Part shown: positions 26,592 through 36,325 of the stretch, in pieces
Position numbering within the stretch: the first letter of the stretch is position 1
Layout: each line of letters begins with the position of its first letter
NCBI RefSeq assembly: GCF_000344805.1
Contig: NC_020453.1
Location: 6,047,001-6,111,000, forward strand
DNA: 64,000 nt
Direction: 5' to 3'
Source of the DNA: Bradyrhizobium oligotrophicum S58
Lineage (GTDB): Bacteria; Pseudomonadota; Alphaproteobacteria; Rhizobiales; Xanthobacteraceae
The notes under the pieces: model-generated
What the model was told of the DNA's origin: nothing
What the model saw: the letters and a program-made list of their open reading frames with translations, nothing else
Database searches by the model: none
Translations under genes and position numbers: made by a program

Positions 26592-27445
26592 TACAACGCC
26601 TCCCGGTCGCGGATCTTTGTCGGCAAATTGTCGATCAACAGATTCACCGCGATCGTCAGGCTCGCGATCGCCAATGATGGAAAGATCACCGCCGGCGCAG
26701 CGTAGGGCAAACCGCCGATGTTCTCACGCACCAGCGCGCCCCAATCAGCATAAGGCGGCCTCACGCCCAGGCCGAGGAACGACATTCCGGAGAGCAGCAG
26801 CACGATGAACACGAAGCGCAAGCCCAGATCGACCAGCACCGGACCGAGGATGTTGGGCAGGATTTCCGCTCGGATCAGATACAACAAGCTCTCACCGCGG
26901 ATGCGCGCCACCACGACGAAATCCATGGTGTTGATATTGACCGCCAGCGCGCGGGCGAAGCGATAGGCGCCAGGAATATAGATCACGGCCATGGTCACGA
27001 TGAGAACGGGAATCGAGGAGCCGACAGCGGCGACGACGACGAGGCTGAACAGCTTGCTCGGGATAGAGCTGAGCGCATCGAGCAGCCGACTCAGCACCAT
27101 GTCGACGATACCGCCCGTGATCGCGGCGATCATGCCGAGCATGACGCCAGAAGCGCCGGCGATGATCACGGACGCCACGGAAATGCCGAGCGTGTAGCGC
27201 GCGCCCATCAGGATGCGCGAGGTCATGTCGCGGCCGAGATAGTCGGAGCCCAGCCACAGCGCGCGGCTCATCGGACCGAAATAGTCGGTGTCGACGATGT
27301 CGCCGATCGGATGCGGGACGATATAGGGCGCGGCCACCGCAACCGCGATCCAGAACATCACGATCAGCGCACCGGTCACGCCAACCGCATTGATGCGGTA
27401 GCCGATCAGAGACTTGCGGCTGGGAGATGTCGTGGCGCTCGTCAT
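26591..27445 (-). CDS. ABC transporter permease (DppC-like)
   Basis: A 284-residue inner-membrane permease. The first membrane segment (VTGALIVMFWIAVAVAAPYI) is followed by the DppC-type extracytoplasmic motif LGSDYLGRDMTSRILMGAR, and the EAA loop region reads RIRGESLLYLIRAEILPNIL. About six membrane segments. It overlaps the DppB-like gene by four bases (27442-27445) and the ATPase gene by one. It forms a heterodimeric channel with the preceding gene product. Confidence 0.92.
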   Translation of the reverse strand: MTSATTSPSRKSLIGYRINAVGVTGALIVMFWIAVAVAAPYIVPHPIGDIVDTDYFGPMSRALWLGSDYLGRDMTSRILMGARYTLGISVASVIIAGASGVMLGMIAAITGGIVDMVLSRLLDALSSIPSKLFSLVVVAAVGSSIPVLIVTMAVIYIPGAYRFARALAVNINTMDFVVVARIRGESLLYLIRAEILPNILGPVLVDLGLRFVFIVLLLSGMSFLGLGVRPPYADWGALVRENIGGLPYAAPAVIFPSLAIASLTIAVNLLIDNLPTKIRDREAL

Positions 27446-28392
27446 CGCAGCCTCGGATTGGACAGGATGGCGATGATGTCGGCCGTAGTGGTCAGCAGCA
27501 GGAAGCCGAAACAGAAGATGATGGCGCAGCTCTGGATCAGCGGCAGGTCGCGGGTCGAGACCGCATCGACCATCAGCTTGGCGACACCGGGATAGTTGAA
27601 GATGGTCTCGACGATGATGACGCCGCCCAGGAGATAGGACAGTGACAGCGCGACCGCGTTGACAATCGGCCCGAGCGCATTAGGCAGCGCGTGACGCAGC
27701 ACGACCCGGCCGCGCGAGGCGCCCTTCAGCAGCGCCATTTCGACGTAAGGCGTGTTCAGCGTTTCGACCACAGCCGCCCGGCTCATCCGGATCATCTGCG
27801 CCGAGATCACGATGGTGAGCGTGACGACCGGCATGGCATAGGCACGGGCGAAATCATAGGCGGTGCGGATCTCGCTGGTGAAGGACACGGCAGGAAGCCA
27901 GTTGAGATAGACCGCGAACAGCAGCACTGCGAGCGTCGCGATCATGAACTCCGGCACCGACACGACGCCAATGATCGCGATGGTGAGACAGCGGTCATAC
28001 AAGGTGTTGCGCAGCATCGCCGCGGTGATGCCGAGCGTCAGCGCCAGCGGCACCGCAATGATCGCGGTGAGGCCGGCGAGCTTGAGGGTGTTGACGAGGC
28101 GCCCGGCGATCAGCTTCGCCACCGGCATGTTGTTGGCATAGGAGAGTCCGAGATCGCCATGCGCTACGCCGGCGAGCCAGCGCAGGAAGCGAAAGATCGC
28201 GGGATCGTCGAGGTGCATCGCCTTGCGCAGGCCCTCGACCGCCTCCGGCGTCGCCGCCTGCCCAAGCAGGATCGTGGCAGTATCGCCGGGCAGCATGGCG
28301 GTGGCGAAGAAGACGGCGAATGAAACAATGATCGCGGTGACCAGCGCGATGGCCAGCCGGGACAGGACGAGTGATGCGATCCGATGTTTCAA
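27442..28392 (-). CDS. ABC transporter permease (DppB-like)
   Basis: A 316-residue permease with the DppB layout: an N-terminal helix (LAIALVTAIIVSFAVFFATA), the motif MLPGDTATILLGQAATPEAV, LGLSYANNMPVAKLIAGRL and the C-terminal LLGGVIIVETIFNYPGVAKL region with an EAA-type loop (LLKGASRGRVVLRHALPNAL). Begins 88 bases after the binding-protein gene and is followed without a gap by the second permease. The four genes form a complete importer. Confidence 0.92.
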   Translation of the reverse strand: MKHRIASLVLSRLAIALVTAIIVSFAVFFATAMLPGDTATILLGQAATPEAVEGLRKAMHLDDPAIFRFLRWLAGVAHGDLGLSYANNMPVAKLIAGRLVNTLKLAGLTAIIAVPLALTLGITAAMLRNTLYDRCLTIAIIGVVSVPEFMIATLAVLLFAVYLNWLPAVSFTSEIRTAYDFARAYAMPVVTLTIVISAQMIRMSRAAVVETLNTPYVEMALLKGASRGRVVLRHALPNALGPIVNAVALSLSYLLGGVIIVETIFNYPGVAKLMVDAVSTRDLPLIQSCAIIFCFGFLLLTTTADIIAILSNPRLR

Positions 28393-28480
28393 ACTGTGCG
28401 CCCGCGAGCCTGATCAGAGGATGATGGTCGTAGCCGCAGCGCCGGTCTCACTGACAGGCGCTACCCGCCTCCGACGGCAT

Positions 28481-30088
28481 TCACGAATCGAGCCAGACAT
28501 ATTCAGCGAAGGCATAACCCATCATGCCGCCGAGCGGGCTCGGCTCCAAGCCTTTCAGCTTGGACGAGGTGGCATCGATGTTGGAGATGTAGGCCGGAAC
28601 GATGGTGCCCGCCTCCTCCGCGATCATCACCTGCATCTCGGCATACATCTGCTTACGCTTGGCCTGGTCGAGCAGGCCGCGCGCCTCAAGCATCATCTTG
28701 TCGAACTTCTCGGACTTGTAGCGGCTCTCGTTCCAGGGCGCCTCGGAGGCGTAGAGCAGCGAGAACAGGATGTCCGGCGTCGGGCGCGGATTGATGTTGC
28801 CGAAATGGACCGGTGCCTTCAGCCAGTAATTGTCCCAATAGCCGTCCGACGGAACGCGCTGCACGTCCAGCGTCAGGCCGATCGCGGCCGCCGAGGCCTG
28901 GATCACCATGGCCATCTCGATCGCGGAATTAGCGGCCTCGGAGGTCACCACCGGAATCGAGGTGCCGAGCACACCGGCCTTCTGGAACAGCGACTTCGCC
29001 TTGTCCGGATCGAACGGCTTCGGCTTGAGGTCGGAGTTGTGGAAAAAGTTCGCCGGGGACACCGGCTGGTCGTTGCCGACGACGCCGAAGCCGCGCAGCA
29101 CCGATTTGACGATCTGCTCGCGGTTCACCAGGTGCTTCATGCCGTCGATGAAGTCCTTCTTGTTGCCCGGCGCCATGTCGAGGCGGATGTTGAGGTCGGT
29201 GTAGTTCCCGGTCGTCGACTTCGACAGCGCGATCCCCTCCTTCCCCTCGATCAGCCGGAGCGAGCGCGGATTGATACTGGCCGCCAGCTGGATGTCGCCG
29301 GACAGCAGCGCGTTGACGCGCGCATTCTCCTCGGTGATCGCGATGAACTCGATCTGGTCTAGGTAAGGGCCATCCTTGAAATAGTTCTTGTTGCGCATCC
29401 CGATCGAGCGGACGCCGGGCTCGAACGCTTCGCGGACGAAGGCGCCGGTGCCGTTGCCCTGGGAGAAATCGGTGGTGCCGTCGGCGACGATCATGAAGTG
29501 ATGCAGCGCGAGGATCATCGGCAGGTCGGCGTTCGGGCTCGCCAGGGTGATCTCGACGGTGGTCTTGTCGACTGCCTTGAAGCCGGTCATCTGCGCCGCG
29601 ATCTTGGCGACCTTGGAGCCGGTGGCCTTGTCCAGATGTCGCTTCAGCGAGAACACGACGTCATCGGCTGTCAGCGGCTTGCCGTCGTGGAAGGTGACGC
29701 CTTTCTTTAGCTTCACGGTCCAGGTCTGCGCGTCCTGGGACTCGATCGACTCCGCAAGTTCCATCTGCGCCGCGCCGCTCTTGTCCAGCGTCGTCAGCCG
29801 ATTGTAGAACGAGCAGCACCGCACGTAATCGGTCGAGAACGACGCCTTGGCCGGATCGAGCGTATCGGCCGTCGAGGTCGACCAGCCCGCGGCCTTGATC
29901 GCGCCGCCCTTCTTCGGGGAGGCCGCGAATGCGCGCTCGGCGCGACCGAGGATGGTGCTGCCGGCAGCGAGCGCGGCGCCATTGGCAACCATCATCTTCA
30001 GGAGATCCCGGCGTGACGCGCCGCGCCGGATCGCCGCCTCGACCCGCCCATCATCATCAGCCGTCCAGTTGGTGATCTCGTGGCTCAT
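28481..30088 (-). CDS. ABC transporter substrate-binding protein, family 5, Tat-exported
   Basis: A 535-residue periplasmic binding protein (SBP_bac_5) of a peptide/opine/nickel-type importer. The N-terminus has a twin-arginine motif, SRRDLLKMM, then a hydrophobic stretch ending in AFAASPKK, so it is likely exported folded through Tat. The SBP_bac_5 core includes TVKLKKGVTFHDGKPLTADD and VFSLKRHLDKATG. The binding specificity cannot be read from sequence. Together with the oxidases, aminotransferase and Lrp regulator nearby, an amino compound or small peptide is likely. It leads the transporter operon and has about 50 bases to the HAD gene upstream. Confidence 0.93.
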   Translation of the reverse strand: MSHEITNWTADDDGRVEAAIRRGASRRDLLKMMVANGAALAAGSTILGRAERAFAASPKKGGAIKAAGWSTSTADTLDPAKASFSTDYVRCCSFYNRLTTLDKSGAAQMELAESIESQDAQTWTVKLKKGVTFHDGKPLTADDVVFSLKRHLDKATGSKVAKIAAQMTGFKAVDKTTVEITLASPNADLPMILALHHFMIVADGTTDFSQGNGTGAFVREAFEPGVRSIGMRNKNYFKDGPYLDQIEFIAITEENARVNALLSGDIQLAASINPRSLRLIEGKEGIALSKSTTGNYTDLNIRLDMAPGNKKDFIDGMKHLVNREQIVKSVLRGFGVVGNDQPVSPANFFHNSDLKPKPFDPDKAKSLFQKAGVLGTSIPVVTSEAANSAIEMAMVIQASAAAIGLTLDVQRVPSDGYWDNYWLKAPVHFGNINPRPTPDILFSLLYASEAPWNESRYKSEKFDKMMLEARGLLDQAKRKQMYAEMQVMIAEEAGTIVPAYISNIDATSSKLKGLEPSPLGGMMGYAFAEYVWLDS

Positions 30089-30139
30089 GTCATCCGTCCC
30101 CTGTTCGCGATCCGGCAGAATGAAGTCGTCAGTGGCTCG

Positions 30140-30859
30140 TCATGTCGCAGGAACGTGGTTTACCGCGTCGGCCAGTTCGGCCATCGAATGGAAGTGGAAA
30201 TCAGGCTTGGTGAACGAAGCGGGCTCAATCGTGCCGCCATAGCCCTGCTTGTCGTGGCGCCGCTCGATCCAGCAATTGGTGATGCCGAGCTGACGGGAGA
30301 TGCCGATGTCGTGGTACTGGCTCTGAGCGACGTGCAGGATCTCAGACCTGCTGCCGCCGTCACGTTCGACGAACTCGAACACCTGCGTGAAGAAGGCCGG
30401 ATCCGGCTTCTCCGCCCCGGTATCGTCGACCGTGAAGGTCGCATAGAACGGCGAGCCGAGTTCGCGCTCGAAATGATCCAGCGCCCAGCGCCGCGCATTG
30501 GTCATCGCGATCAGCTTGTAGCGCCTGGCGAGGCGAGCCATCGCCGCGGCGCTGTCGGGAAAGGCTTTCCAACGCGCGGCTGAATCGCGGAAACGTTCGC
30601 CGAGCGCGGCCTGCCTGGGCAGGCCGAGTGGCGGCGCGATGATGTCATAGACTCGGACGAGATCATCGGGAAAGCGATCGGCATCGGCGGCATAGCGTGC
30701 AGCGCGGTAGAGGCTGAGCGCCTGCTCGCCGTCGATCGCCGTGCTCGCTTCCGCCGCGATCTCGCCGAGGCTCGTGATGATCCCGCCCTCGAAGTCGATC
30801 AGCGTGCCGACCACGTCGAATGTCAGGTATCTGAATTGGGCGAGATCGAGCTTGGTCAT
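30140..30859 (-). CDS. HAD-superfamily hydrolase, haloacid dehalogenase type II-like
   Basis: A 239-residue HAD hydrolase. The nucleophile motif FDVVGTLIDFEGG is near residue 14, motif II is IAMTNA, the conserved lysine lies in GAEKPDPAFF, and motif III is in AQSQYHDIGISRQLG. The fold and length match type II haloacid dehalogenases, but the serine-serine-asparagine of true 2-haloacid dehalogenases is replaced (AQSQYHD), so a phosphatase or another hydrolase is equally likely. It is just upstream of the binding-protein gene in the same direction, so it is probably part of that operon. Confidence 0.85.
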   Translation of the reverse strand: MTKLDLAQFRYLTFDVVGTLIDFEGGIITSLGEIAAEASTAIDGEQALSLYRAARYAADADRFPDDLVRVYDIIAPPLGLPRQAALGERFRDSAARWKAFPDSAAAMARLARRYKLIAMTNARRWALDHFERELGSPFYATFTVDDTGAEKPDPAFFTQVFEFVERDGGSRSEILHVAQSQYHDIGISRQLGITNCWIERRHDKQGYGGTIEPASFTKPDFHFHSMAELADAVNHVPAT

Positions 30860-31014
30860 TCTTTGAGGCCTTCCTCGTCGTCGATCCTAGTGTGAAGCCG
30901 GGTTCCGGCGAAAACGTCCGAATTACCGGGACCCGACGGCAGAAAATTGCGAATAGGAGCAGGTGTCGACATATCGGCGTTGCTGCACACGCAGCGATCT
31001 GCTCCTGCCCGCTT

Positions 31015-32391
31015 TCACGCCATGGCCTGGCGAACGTCCGGGTCCGCCAGGGTCTGGTCGAGCGTCCGCGCGGTCCGCTCGATGATGTCGTCGATCTCGA
31101 TTTCGCTGCAGCACAGCGGCGGGGCGTAGCCGAGCACTCCCGTCGGGAAGGCGCGGATGACGAGACCGTTGGCCCAGGCGCGATCGAAGATACGGCGCGA
31201 CGGCTCGGCGCTGGCCGGCAGCGGCGTCTTCTTCTCCTTGTCGGTCACGAGCTCGATCGCCGCCAGCAGGCCGCGGCCGCGGACCTCGCCGACCAGCGGA
31301 TGATCCTGCAGCGCACGCAGGCCAGCCATCAGCCGGGCGCCGGCGCGTCGGCCGTTCTCGAGGAGGCCATTCTCATAGAGATCCAGCACGGCAAGGCCGA
31401 CGGCGGCGCTCACCGGGTGCGCCGAATAGGTATAGCCATGCCCTACGGCGGAGGCGCCGGCGCCATCGGCAATGACGCCATAGACGTGATCGGACATCAG
31501 CACCGCGCCCATCGGGACGTAGCCCGAGGTCAGGCCCTTGGCCACTGTCATCAGGTCCGGGACGATGTCGTCGTCAGTACATGCGAACAGCGGACCGGTG
31601 CGGCCGAAGCCGGTGATCACCTCGTCGGCGACGAACAGGATGCCGTACTGCCGGCAGCGCTCGCGCATCGCCTTCATCCAGCCATCGGGCGGCACCAGCA
31701 CGCCGCCGGAGCCCTGGATCGGCTCGGCATAGAACGCCGCCACCCGCTCGGGACCACCGACCTCGGCGATCTTGGCCTGGAGCGCCGCGAGCGACGCCGC
31801 GATGATCGCCTCGGGATCGCTGCCGACCGGGTTGCGGTAGGGATAATGCGACGGAATCTTGTGCTGCCAGTTGAGGGGCACGCCAAAGTTGGCGTGGAAG
31901 GCGGGCAGCGCCGTGAGGCCTGCGCCGACCGTCGAGGAGCCATGATAGCCCTGCTGCAGGGTGATGAACTGATCACGCTGCGGCTGGCCCCTCGCGTGCC
32001 AATAATAGTGAATGAAGCGCACCGTGCTGTCGACCGCGTCCGAGCCACCCAGCGTGAAATAGACATGGTTGAGATCGCCCGGCGCACGCTCGGCCAGCGC
32101 AGCCGCCAACCGAATTGCGGGCTCCGAAGCAAGGCTGAAATAGCCGGTGGCATAAGGCAGCTGGCGCATCTGGCGCGCCGCCGCCTCGACGATGCTCTCG
32201 TGGCCATAGCCGGCGTTGACGCACCACAGGCCGGCGAAGCCGTCGACCAGATGATGACCGGAGGCATCGGTGACGATCGCTCCCTTGGCCGACGCGAGGA
32301 CCCGCGCGCCCGCGGCCTCGTGTCCGCGATAGGAGGCGACCGGATGCACCAGGTGGGCGCGATCGAGTTCGATGAGCGAGTTGCTGAGCAT
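31015..32391 (-). CDS. Class III pyridoxal-phosphate aminotransferase
   Basis: A 458-residue omega-aminotransferase-type enzyme that would move an amino group from a terminal or beta-position amine to a keto acid. Recognisable parts: HHLVDGFAGLWCVNAGYGH near residue 45, YHGSSTVGAG, the PLP-binding GILFVADEVITGFGRTG and the Schiff-base lysine in TVAKGLTSGYVPMGAV. ATG at 32391 with GGAG at good spacing; the frame is open further upstream but only inside the neighbouring gene. It starts 13 bases after the GNAT gene stop. Fits a pathway in which an imported amine is transaminated and the aldehyde or keto product is reduced or oxidised by neighbours. Confidence 0.92.
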   Translation of the reverse strand: MLSNSLIELDRAHLVHPVASYRGHEAAGARVLASAKGAIVTDASGHHLVDGFAGLWCVNAGYGHESIVEAAARQMRQLPYATGYFSLASEPAIRLAAALAERAPGDLNHVYFTLGGSDAVDSTVRFIHYYWHARGQPQRDQFITLQQGYHGSSTVGAGLTALPAFHANFGVPLNWQHKIPSHYPYRNPVGSDPEAIIAASLAALQAKIAEVGGPERVAAFYAEPIQGSGGVLVPPDGWMKAMRERCRQYGILFVADEVITGFGRTGPLFACTDDDIVPDLMTVAKGLTSGYVPMGAVLMSDHVYGVIADGAGASAVGHGYTYSAHPVSAAVGLAVLDLYENGLLENGRRAGARLMAGLRALQDHPLVGEVRGRGLLAAIELVTDKEKKTPLPASAEPSRRIFDRAWANGLVIRAFPTGVLGYAPPLCCSEIEIDDIIERTARTLDQTLADPDVRQAMA

Positions 32392-32404
32392 GATGATCTC
32401 CGGT

Positions 32405-33256
32405 TCAGCCGAACGCCTGGCTGGCCAAGGCAAATAAAGTCGGGGAGCGGCGCCTCGTGTCGGCAGCGGCCGGCCTGTGCATGACGATGCCGCCACCGAC
32501 GTGATCGAGGCCCAGGCTCGTCAGCCACGGCGCAAGCCCGCTGTCGATGCCGGTATCGACGCGGATGAATTCGCCCACGCGCCCGGCGAGACATTGCGCG
32601 ATCAGCGCCTTCGCGTCGTCGATGTTGAAAGCGACAACGGGGCCGATCACGAGACCACGGCCGAAGCGGCGCTGCCCGGCGAAACCTGCCGCCCGGCCCT
32701 GCCGCTCCAGCACCGCGAACGCGCCGACGGATGCGATATGGGCGATCAGCTCGCGGCGATCCGCACCGAAGGCAGCGATGTCGAGCGCGATGATGACGGC
32801 GATGTCAGCGGGCGTGGCAGCACGCATGGCCTCATGCGGCGCGACAGCTTCCGCGAGATGCCCCTGATGCTGCGCGATCTCGCCGTGGCGACGGAAGCCG
32901 AGCTTCTCATACAAAGGCAGTCCATCTTCTGTCGCGACGAGCTGCAGCCGGCGGCCGCCGGCGAGCGTCGTCGCCTGCTGCATCAGACGCCGGCCCAGCC
33001 CCCGGCCCCGCTCGGCCGCATCGACGATGACCATGTTGATGGTGCCGGCATCGTCGCCATAAGGCGTCATGAGCACGGTGCCGATGACGCGGCCGTCGGC
33101 GGCGAGAGCGACGCAGCCTTTGCTCAACGCGAGCGCCATCTGCCAGTCCTCGCGGCGATGCGGCCAGTCCGCCTGTTGCGACAGCTGCGTCGCAGCCTCC
33201 AAGTGATCCCCGCTGAAAGCGACGAGGCTCGCGGCGTCGGACATCATGTCATGCAC
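32405..33256 (-). CDS. GNAT-family N-acetyltransferase with a second GNAT-like C-terminal domain
   Basis: A 283-residue protein. The first half is a typical GNAT acetyl-CoA domain (INMVIVDAAERGRGLGRRLM, with the Q/RxxGxG/A loop). The second half, from about residue 140, is a GNAT-like domain of the kind found with YitH-type proteins (RFGRGLVIGPVVAFNIDDAK). It ends in SQAFG. A diverged paralogue with the same architecture and the same ending lies at 36519-37415. The operon with the aminotransferase suggests acetylation of the imported amine or its product; the substrate is unknown. Confidence 0.87.
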   Translation of the reverse strand: MHDMMSDAASLVAFSGDHLEAATQLSQQADWPHRREDWQMALALSKGCVALAADGRVIGTVLMTPYGDDAGTINMVIVDAAERGRGLGRRLMQQATTLAGGRRLQLVATEDGLPLYEKLGFRRHGEIAQHQGHLAEAVAPHEAMRAATPADIAVIIALDIAAFGADRRELIAHIASVGAFAVLERQGRAAGFAGQRRFGRGLVIGPVVAFNIDDAKALIAQCLAGRVGEFIRVDTGIDSGLAPWLTSLGLDHVGGGIVMHRPAAADTRRRSPTLFALASQAFG

Positions 33257-33416
33257 TCCGGTTTCAGCAGGAGTCTGGGCGAGCCGCGCCCGGCAGATCG
33301 TCTGAAGGTCATGACGCCGGCGATATCTTCAGCCGCCGAACCGGGGCAAAGCCGCATCTTATGCTGGCCTACCGGCCTATCATCTGAGGCCGAGACCACG
33401 ACCGGCATGAGGACCC

Positions 33417-34085
33417 ATGAGCCGCTTTCGTTCGAAATACGTGACCTTCGACTGCTACGGCACGCTGACCAATTTCGAGATGGCGGAAGCCGCGCGCGAT
33501 CTCTACAGCGCGACGCTCTCCGAGCCGGCGATGACGGAGTTCGTGAAGGTCTTCTCCGCCTACCGCCTCGACGAGGTCCTCGGCGCGTGGAAGCCCTATG
33601 CCGAGGTCGTCAGCAACGCACTGGCGCGCAGCTGCCGCAGGATCGGCATCGCCTTCAAGCCCGAAGATGCCGAGATGGTGTATCAGCGCGTGCCGACCTG
33701 GGGTCCGCATCCCGATGTGCCGGCGGGCCTCGCCAAGGTGGCGAAGGAGATTCCGCTGGTCATTCTCTCCAACGCCATGAACGTGCAGATCCCCTCGAAC
33801 GTCGCCAAGCTCGGCGCGCCGTTCCATGCCGTGTTCACCGCCGAGCAGGCGCAGTCCTACAAGCCGCGGATGCGCGGCTTCGAATACATGTTCGACATGC
33901 TCGGCTGCGGCCCGGAGGACATCACGCACTGCTCCTCGTCGTTCCGCTACGATCTGATGACGGCGCACGACCTCGGCATCAAGAGCAAGGTCTGGGTCAA
34001 TCGCGGCCATGAGCCGGCGAATCCGTATTACGGCTACACCGAGATCAAGGATATCTCCGGGCTGCCCGGCGTGTTCGGTCTCTGA
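33417..34085 (+). CDS. HAD-superfamily hydrolase, haloacid dehalogenase type II-like
   Basis: A 222-residue HAD enzyme with TFDCYGTLTNFE (nucleophile aspartate near residue 11), motif II ILSNAMN, a lysine in QSYKPRMRGFEYM and motif III CSSSFRYDLMTAHDLG. In characterised L-2-haloacid dehalogenases the last motif is SSNAWD; the asparagine is absent here, so dehalogenation is doubtful. It is the second HAD gene of the segment and only distantly similar to the one at 30140-30859. It is followed after 14 bases by the PuuB-like oxidase, so the two are co-transcribed. Confidence 0.87.
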   Translation: MSRFRSKYVTFDCYGTLTNFEMAEAARDLYSATLSEPAMTEFVKVFSAYRLDEVLGAWKPYAEVVSNALARSCRRIGIAFKPEDAEMVYQRVPTWGPHPDVPAGLAKVAKEIPLVILSNAMNVQIPSNVAKLGAPFHAVFTAEQAQSYKPRMRGFEYMFDMLGCGPEDITHCSSSFRYDLMTAHDLGIKSKVWVNRGHEPANPYYGYTEIKDISGLPGVFGL

Positions 34086-34099
34086 GCAGAGTGCCCGCG

Positions 34100-35374
34100 A
34101 TGAAGTATGTCTCCTACTGGCGCGACACCGCGACCGCCTTTGCCGGCGGTCACACCGGGCCCGTGGAGGGGCACTACGACGTCGCGGTGATCGGCGGCGG
34201 CTTCACGGGACTCGGCGCCGCGCTGCAGCTCGCCAAGGCCGGCGCCAAGGTGATCGTGCTCGAAGCGGATCAGGTCGGCTCCGGCGCGTCGGGGCGCAAT
34301 GGCGGGCACCTCAATAACGGGCTCGCCCACAGCTATCCGGCCGCCAAGGCCGAGCTCGGCACTGCGCGCGCGATCGCGCTCTACAAGGCGTTCGACGACT
34401 CGATCGACACGCTGGAGCGGCTGATCGCCGAGGAGAGCATCGCCTGCGATTTCCGCCGCTCAGGCAAGCTCAAGCTGGCTTCCAAGCCAGCCCACTTCGA
34501 TTCGATCGCGAAGAACTTCGAAGCGATTCATCGCGAGGTCGACCCGGAGACAGCCCTGCTCTCGCCGGCCGAGCTGAGGTCCGAGATCGGCTCACCCTTC
34601 CATGGCGGCATGCTGTTCAAGAAGAGCGGGATGATGCACATGGGCCGCTTCGCCGCCGGGCTTGCCACGGCCGCGAGCCGCCACGGCGCCGTCATCGTCG
34701 AGCAGGCCGCGGTGACCGAGCGGGTGCAGGACGCCAAGGGCTTCCGCCTCACCACCGCCAAGGGCACGGTGAGCGCCGAGCAGGTGCTGCTCGCCACCGG
34801 CGCCTACACACCGTCGAGCTTCAGCTACTTCCGCCGCCGCATCATTGCCGTCGGCAGCTTCATCATCGCGACGCGGCCGCTGACGGAGGCCGAGGCGGCG
34901 TCGGTGCTGCCGGGCCATCGCACCTATGTCAATTCGATGAACATCGGCAACTACTTCCGCCTGTCGCCGGACAACCGCCTGATCTTCGGCGGCCGCGCAC
35001 GCTTCTCGGCGACATCGGATCAGCAGTCCGACGCCAGGAGCGGCGCGATCCTGCGCGCCGCGATGGAGCAGATGTTCCCGCAGCTATCAGGCATCGCCAT
35101 CGACTATTGCTGGGGCGGCCTGGTCGACATGACCGCCGACCGCTATCCGCGCGCCGGGCGCCAGGACGGGCTGTGGTACGCGATAGGCTATTCGGGCCAC
35201 GGCGCGCAGCTCTCGACCCATCTCGGCATGATCATGGCCGATGCGATGCTCGGCCGGCCGGACCGGAATCCGATGAAGGACGCCGGCTGGCCGGTCGTGC
35301 CCGGCCATTACGGCAAGCCGTGGTTCCTGCCGTTCGTCGGCGCCTACTACAAGACCATGGACTGGATCCGCTGA
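34100..35374 (+). CDS. FAD-dependent oxidoreductase, PuuB/OrdL-like
   Basis: A 424-residue DAO-family flavoprotein close in layout to gamma-glutamylputrescine oxidase. The Rossmann motif VAVIGGGFTGLGAALQLAK is at about residue 28, followed by the group signature GSGASGRNGGHLNNG; MGRFAAGLA and the C-terminal WGGLVDMTADRYPRAGRQDG and YSGHGAQLSTHLG complete the fold. ATG at 34100; a GTG three codons upstream is possible. It would oxidise an amine to an aldehyde plus ammonia, with hydrogen peroxide. Acts alongside the DadA-like enzyme at 22875 but is not a close copy. Confidence 0.9.
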   Translation: MKYVSYWRDTATAFAGGHTGPVEGHYDVAVIGGGFTGLGAALQLAKAGAKVIVLEADQVGSGASGRNGGHLNNGLAHSYPAAKAELGTARAIALYKAFDDSIDTLERLIAEESIACDFRRSGKLKLASKPAHFDSIAKNFEAIHREVDPETALLSPAELRSEIGSPFHGGMLFKKSGMMHMGRFAAGLATAASRHGAVIVEQAAVTERVQDAKGFRLTTAKGTVSAEQVLLATGAYTPSSFSYFRRRIIAVGSFIIATRPLTEAEAASVLPGHRTYVNSMNIGNYFRLSPDNRLIFGGRARFSATSDQQSDARSGAILRAAMEQMFPQLSGIAIDYCWGGLVDMTADRYPRAGRQDGLWYAIGYSGHGAQLSTHLGMIMADAMLGRPDRNPMKDAGWPVVPGHYGKPWFLPFVGAYYKTMDWIR

Positions 35375-35392
35375 GCCGTGACGCGCCGGCGA

Positions 35393-36325
35393 TCAGTAGC
35401 CCCGGCTGCGGTCGACGAGGCCGACAGGATCGAGCCCGGCGCGATGCCGCTTGATGTTGTCGGCCACCGCCAGCGCCGCCGAGTCCGGCTGCGTGACGCT
35501 GGCGACATGCGGCGTGATCAGCACGCGCGGATGCCGCCACAACGCGTGGCCGGCCGGCAGCGGCTCCGGATCAGTGACATCGAGCACGGCCCCCGAGAGA
35601 TGCCCGCTGTCGAGCGCCGCGAGCAGCGCCGCCTGGTCGAGCTGCGCGCCTCGGCCGGTCTGCACCAGCGCGGCGCCCTGCGGCAGCCTGGCGAGCAGCT
35701 CGGCATTCAGCAGCCCGCGCGTCTCGTCCGTCAGAGGCAGCAGGCAGACCAGGATGTCGGTGGCCGCCAGCATTCGATCGAGACCGTCGGCACCATGATG
35801 CGTCGTCACGCCGGCGATATCGCGCGGGCTGCGGCTCCAGCCGGACAACGGAAAGCCGAACGGCTTCAGCCGCTCCAGCACCGCCTGCCCGAGCAGGCCG
35901 AGGCCGAGCACGCCGATGCGCCGCGCGTGCGCCTGCGGCTGCGCGACCGCGCGCCACAGCTGCTGCCGCTGCTGATCGAGATAGACCGGCCAGTTCCGAT
36001 GCAGCGCCAGCACCGCCAGCGCGACATATTCCTGCATCATCCTGATGATGCCGTCCTCCACCATGCGGACGATCTTGACCTCTGCGGGGACAGAGGCCGC
36101 ATTGAACTGATCGATGCCGGCGCCGATCGAGAACAGGATCTCCAGATTGCGGTAGAGGCTCAGATTCGGCGGCACCAGCCAGGTGATCATGTAGCTGACG
36201 GCAGCGGGATCGACCCTGGCGGGATCGATCTCGAACGGCAGGTCCGGCAGCTCGCGCGCCAGCACCTCGCGAAAGATCGCGCCGCGCCTTGCATCCGAGT
36301 TGAAAAGAAAGGTCATGACGGTCAT
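35393..36325 (-). CDS. D-2-hydroxyacid dehydrogenase (glyoxylate/hydroxypyruvate reductase type)
   Basis: A 310-residue NAD(P)-dependent dehydrogenase of the GhrA type. The dinucleotide loop [17 protein letters not shown] is at about residue 138, the catalytic arginine lies in [10 protein letters not shown], the glutamate in [11 protein letters not shown] and the histidine in [10 protein letters not shown]. It would reduce a 2-oxoacid such as glyoxylate to the 2-hydroxyacid. It is convergent with the oxidase gene (18 bases apart). An ATG three codons into the frame is an alternative start. In the segment it could reduce the 2-oxoacid released by the aminotransferase; that is inference. Confidence 0.9.
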   Translation of the reverse strand: MTVMTFLFNSDARRGAIFREVLARELPDLPFEIDPARVDPAAVSYMITWLVPPNLSLYRNLEILFSIGAGIDQFNAASVPAEVKIVRMVEDGIIRMMQEYVALAVLALHRNWPVYLDQQRQQLWRAVAQPQAHARRIGVLGLGLLGQAVLERLKPFGFPLSGWSRSPRDIAGVTTHHGADGLDRMLAATDILVCLLPLTDETRGLLNAELLARLPQGAALVQTGRGAQLDQAALLAALDSGHLSGAVLDVTDPEPLPAGHALWRHPRVLITPHVASVTQPDSAALAVADNIKRHRAGLDPVGLVDRSRGY

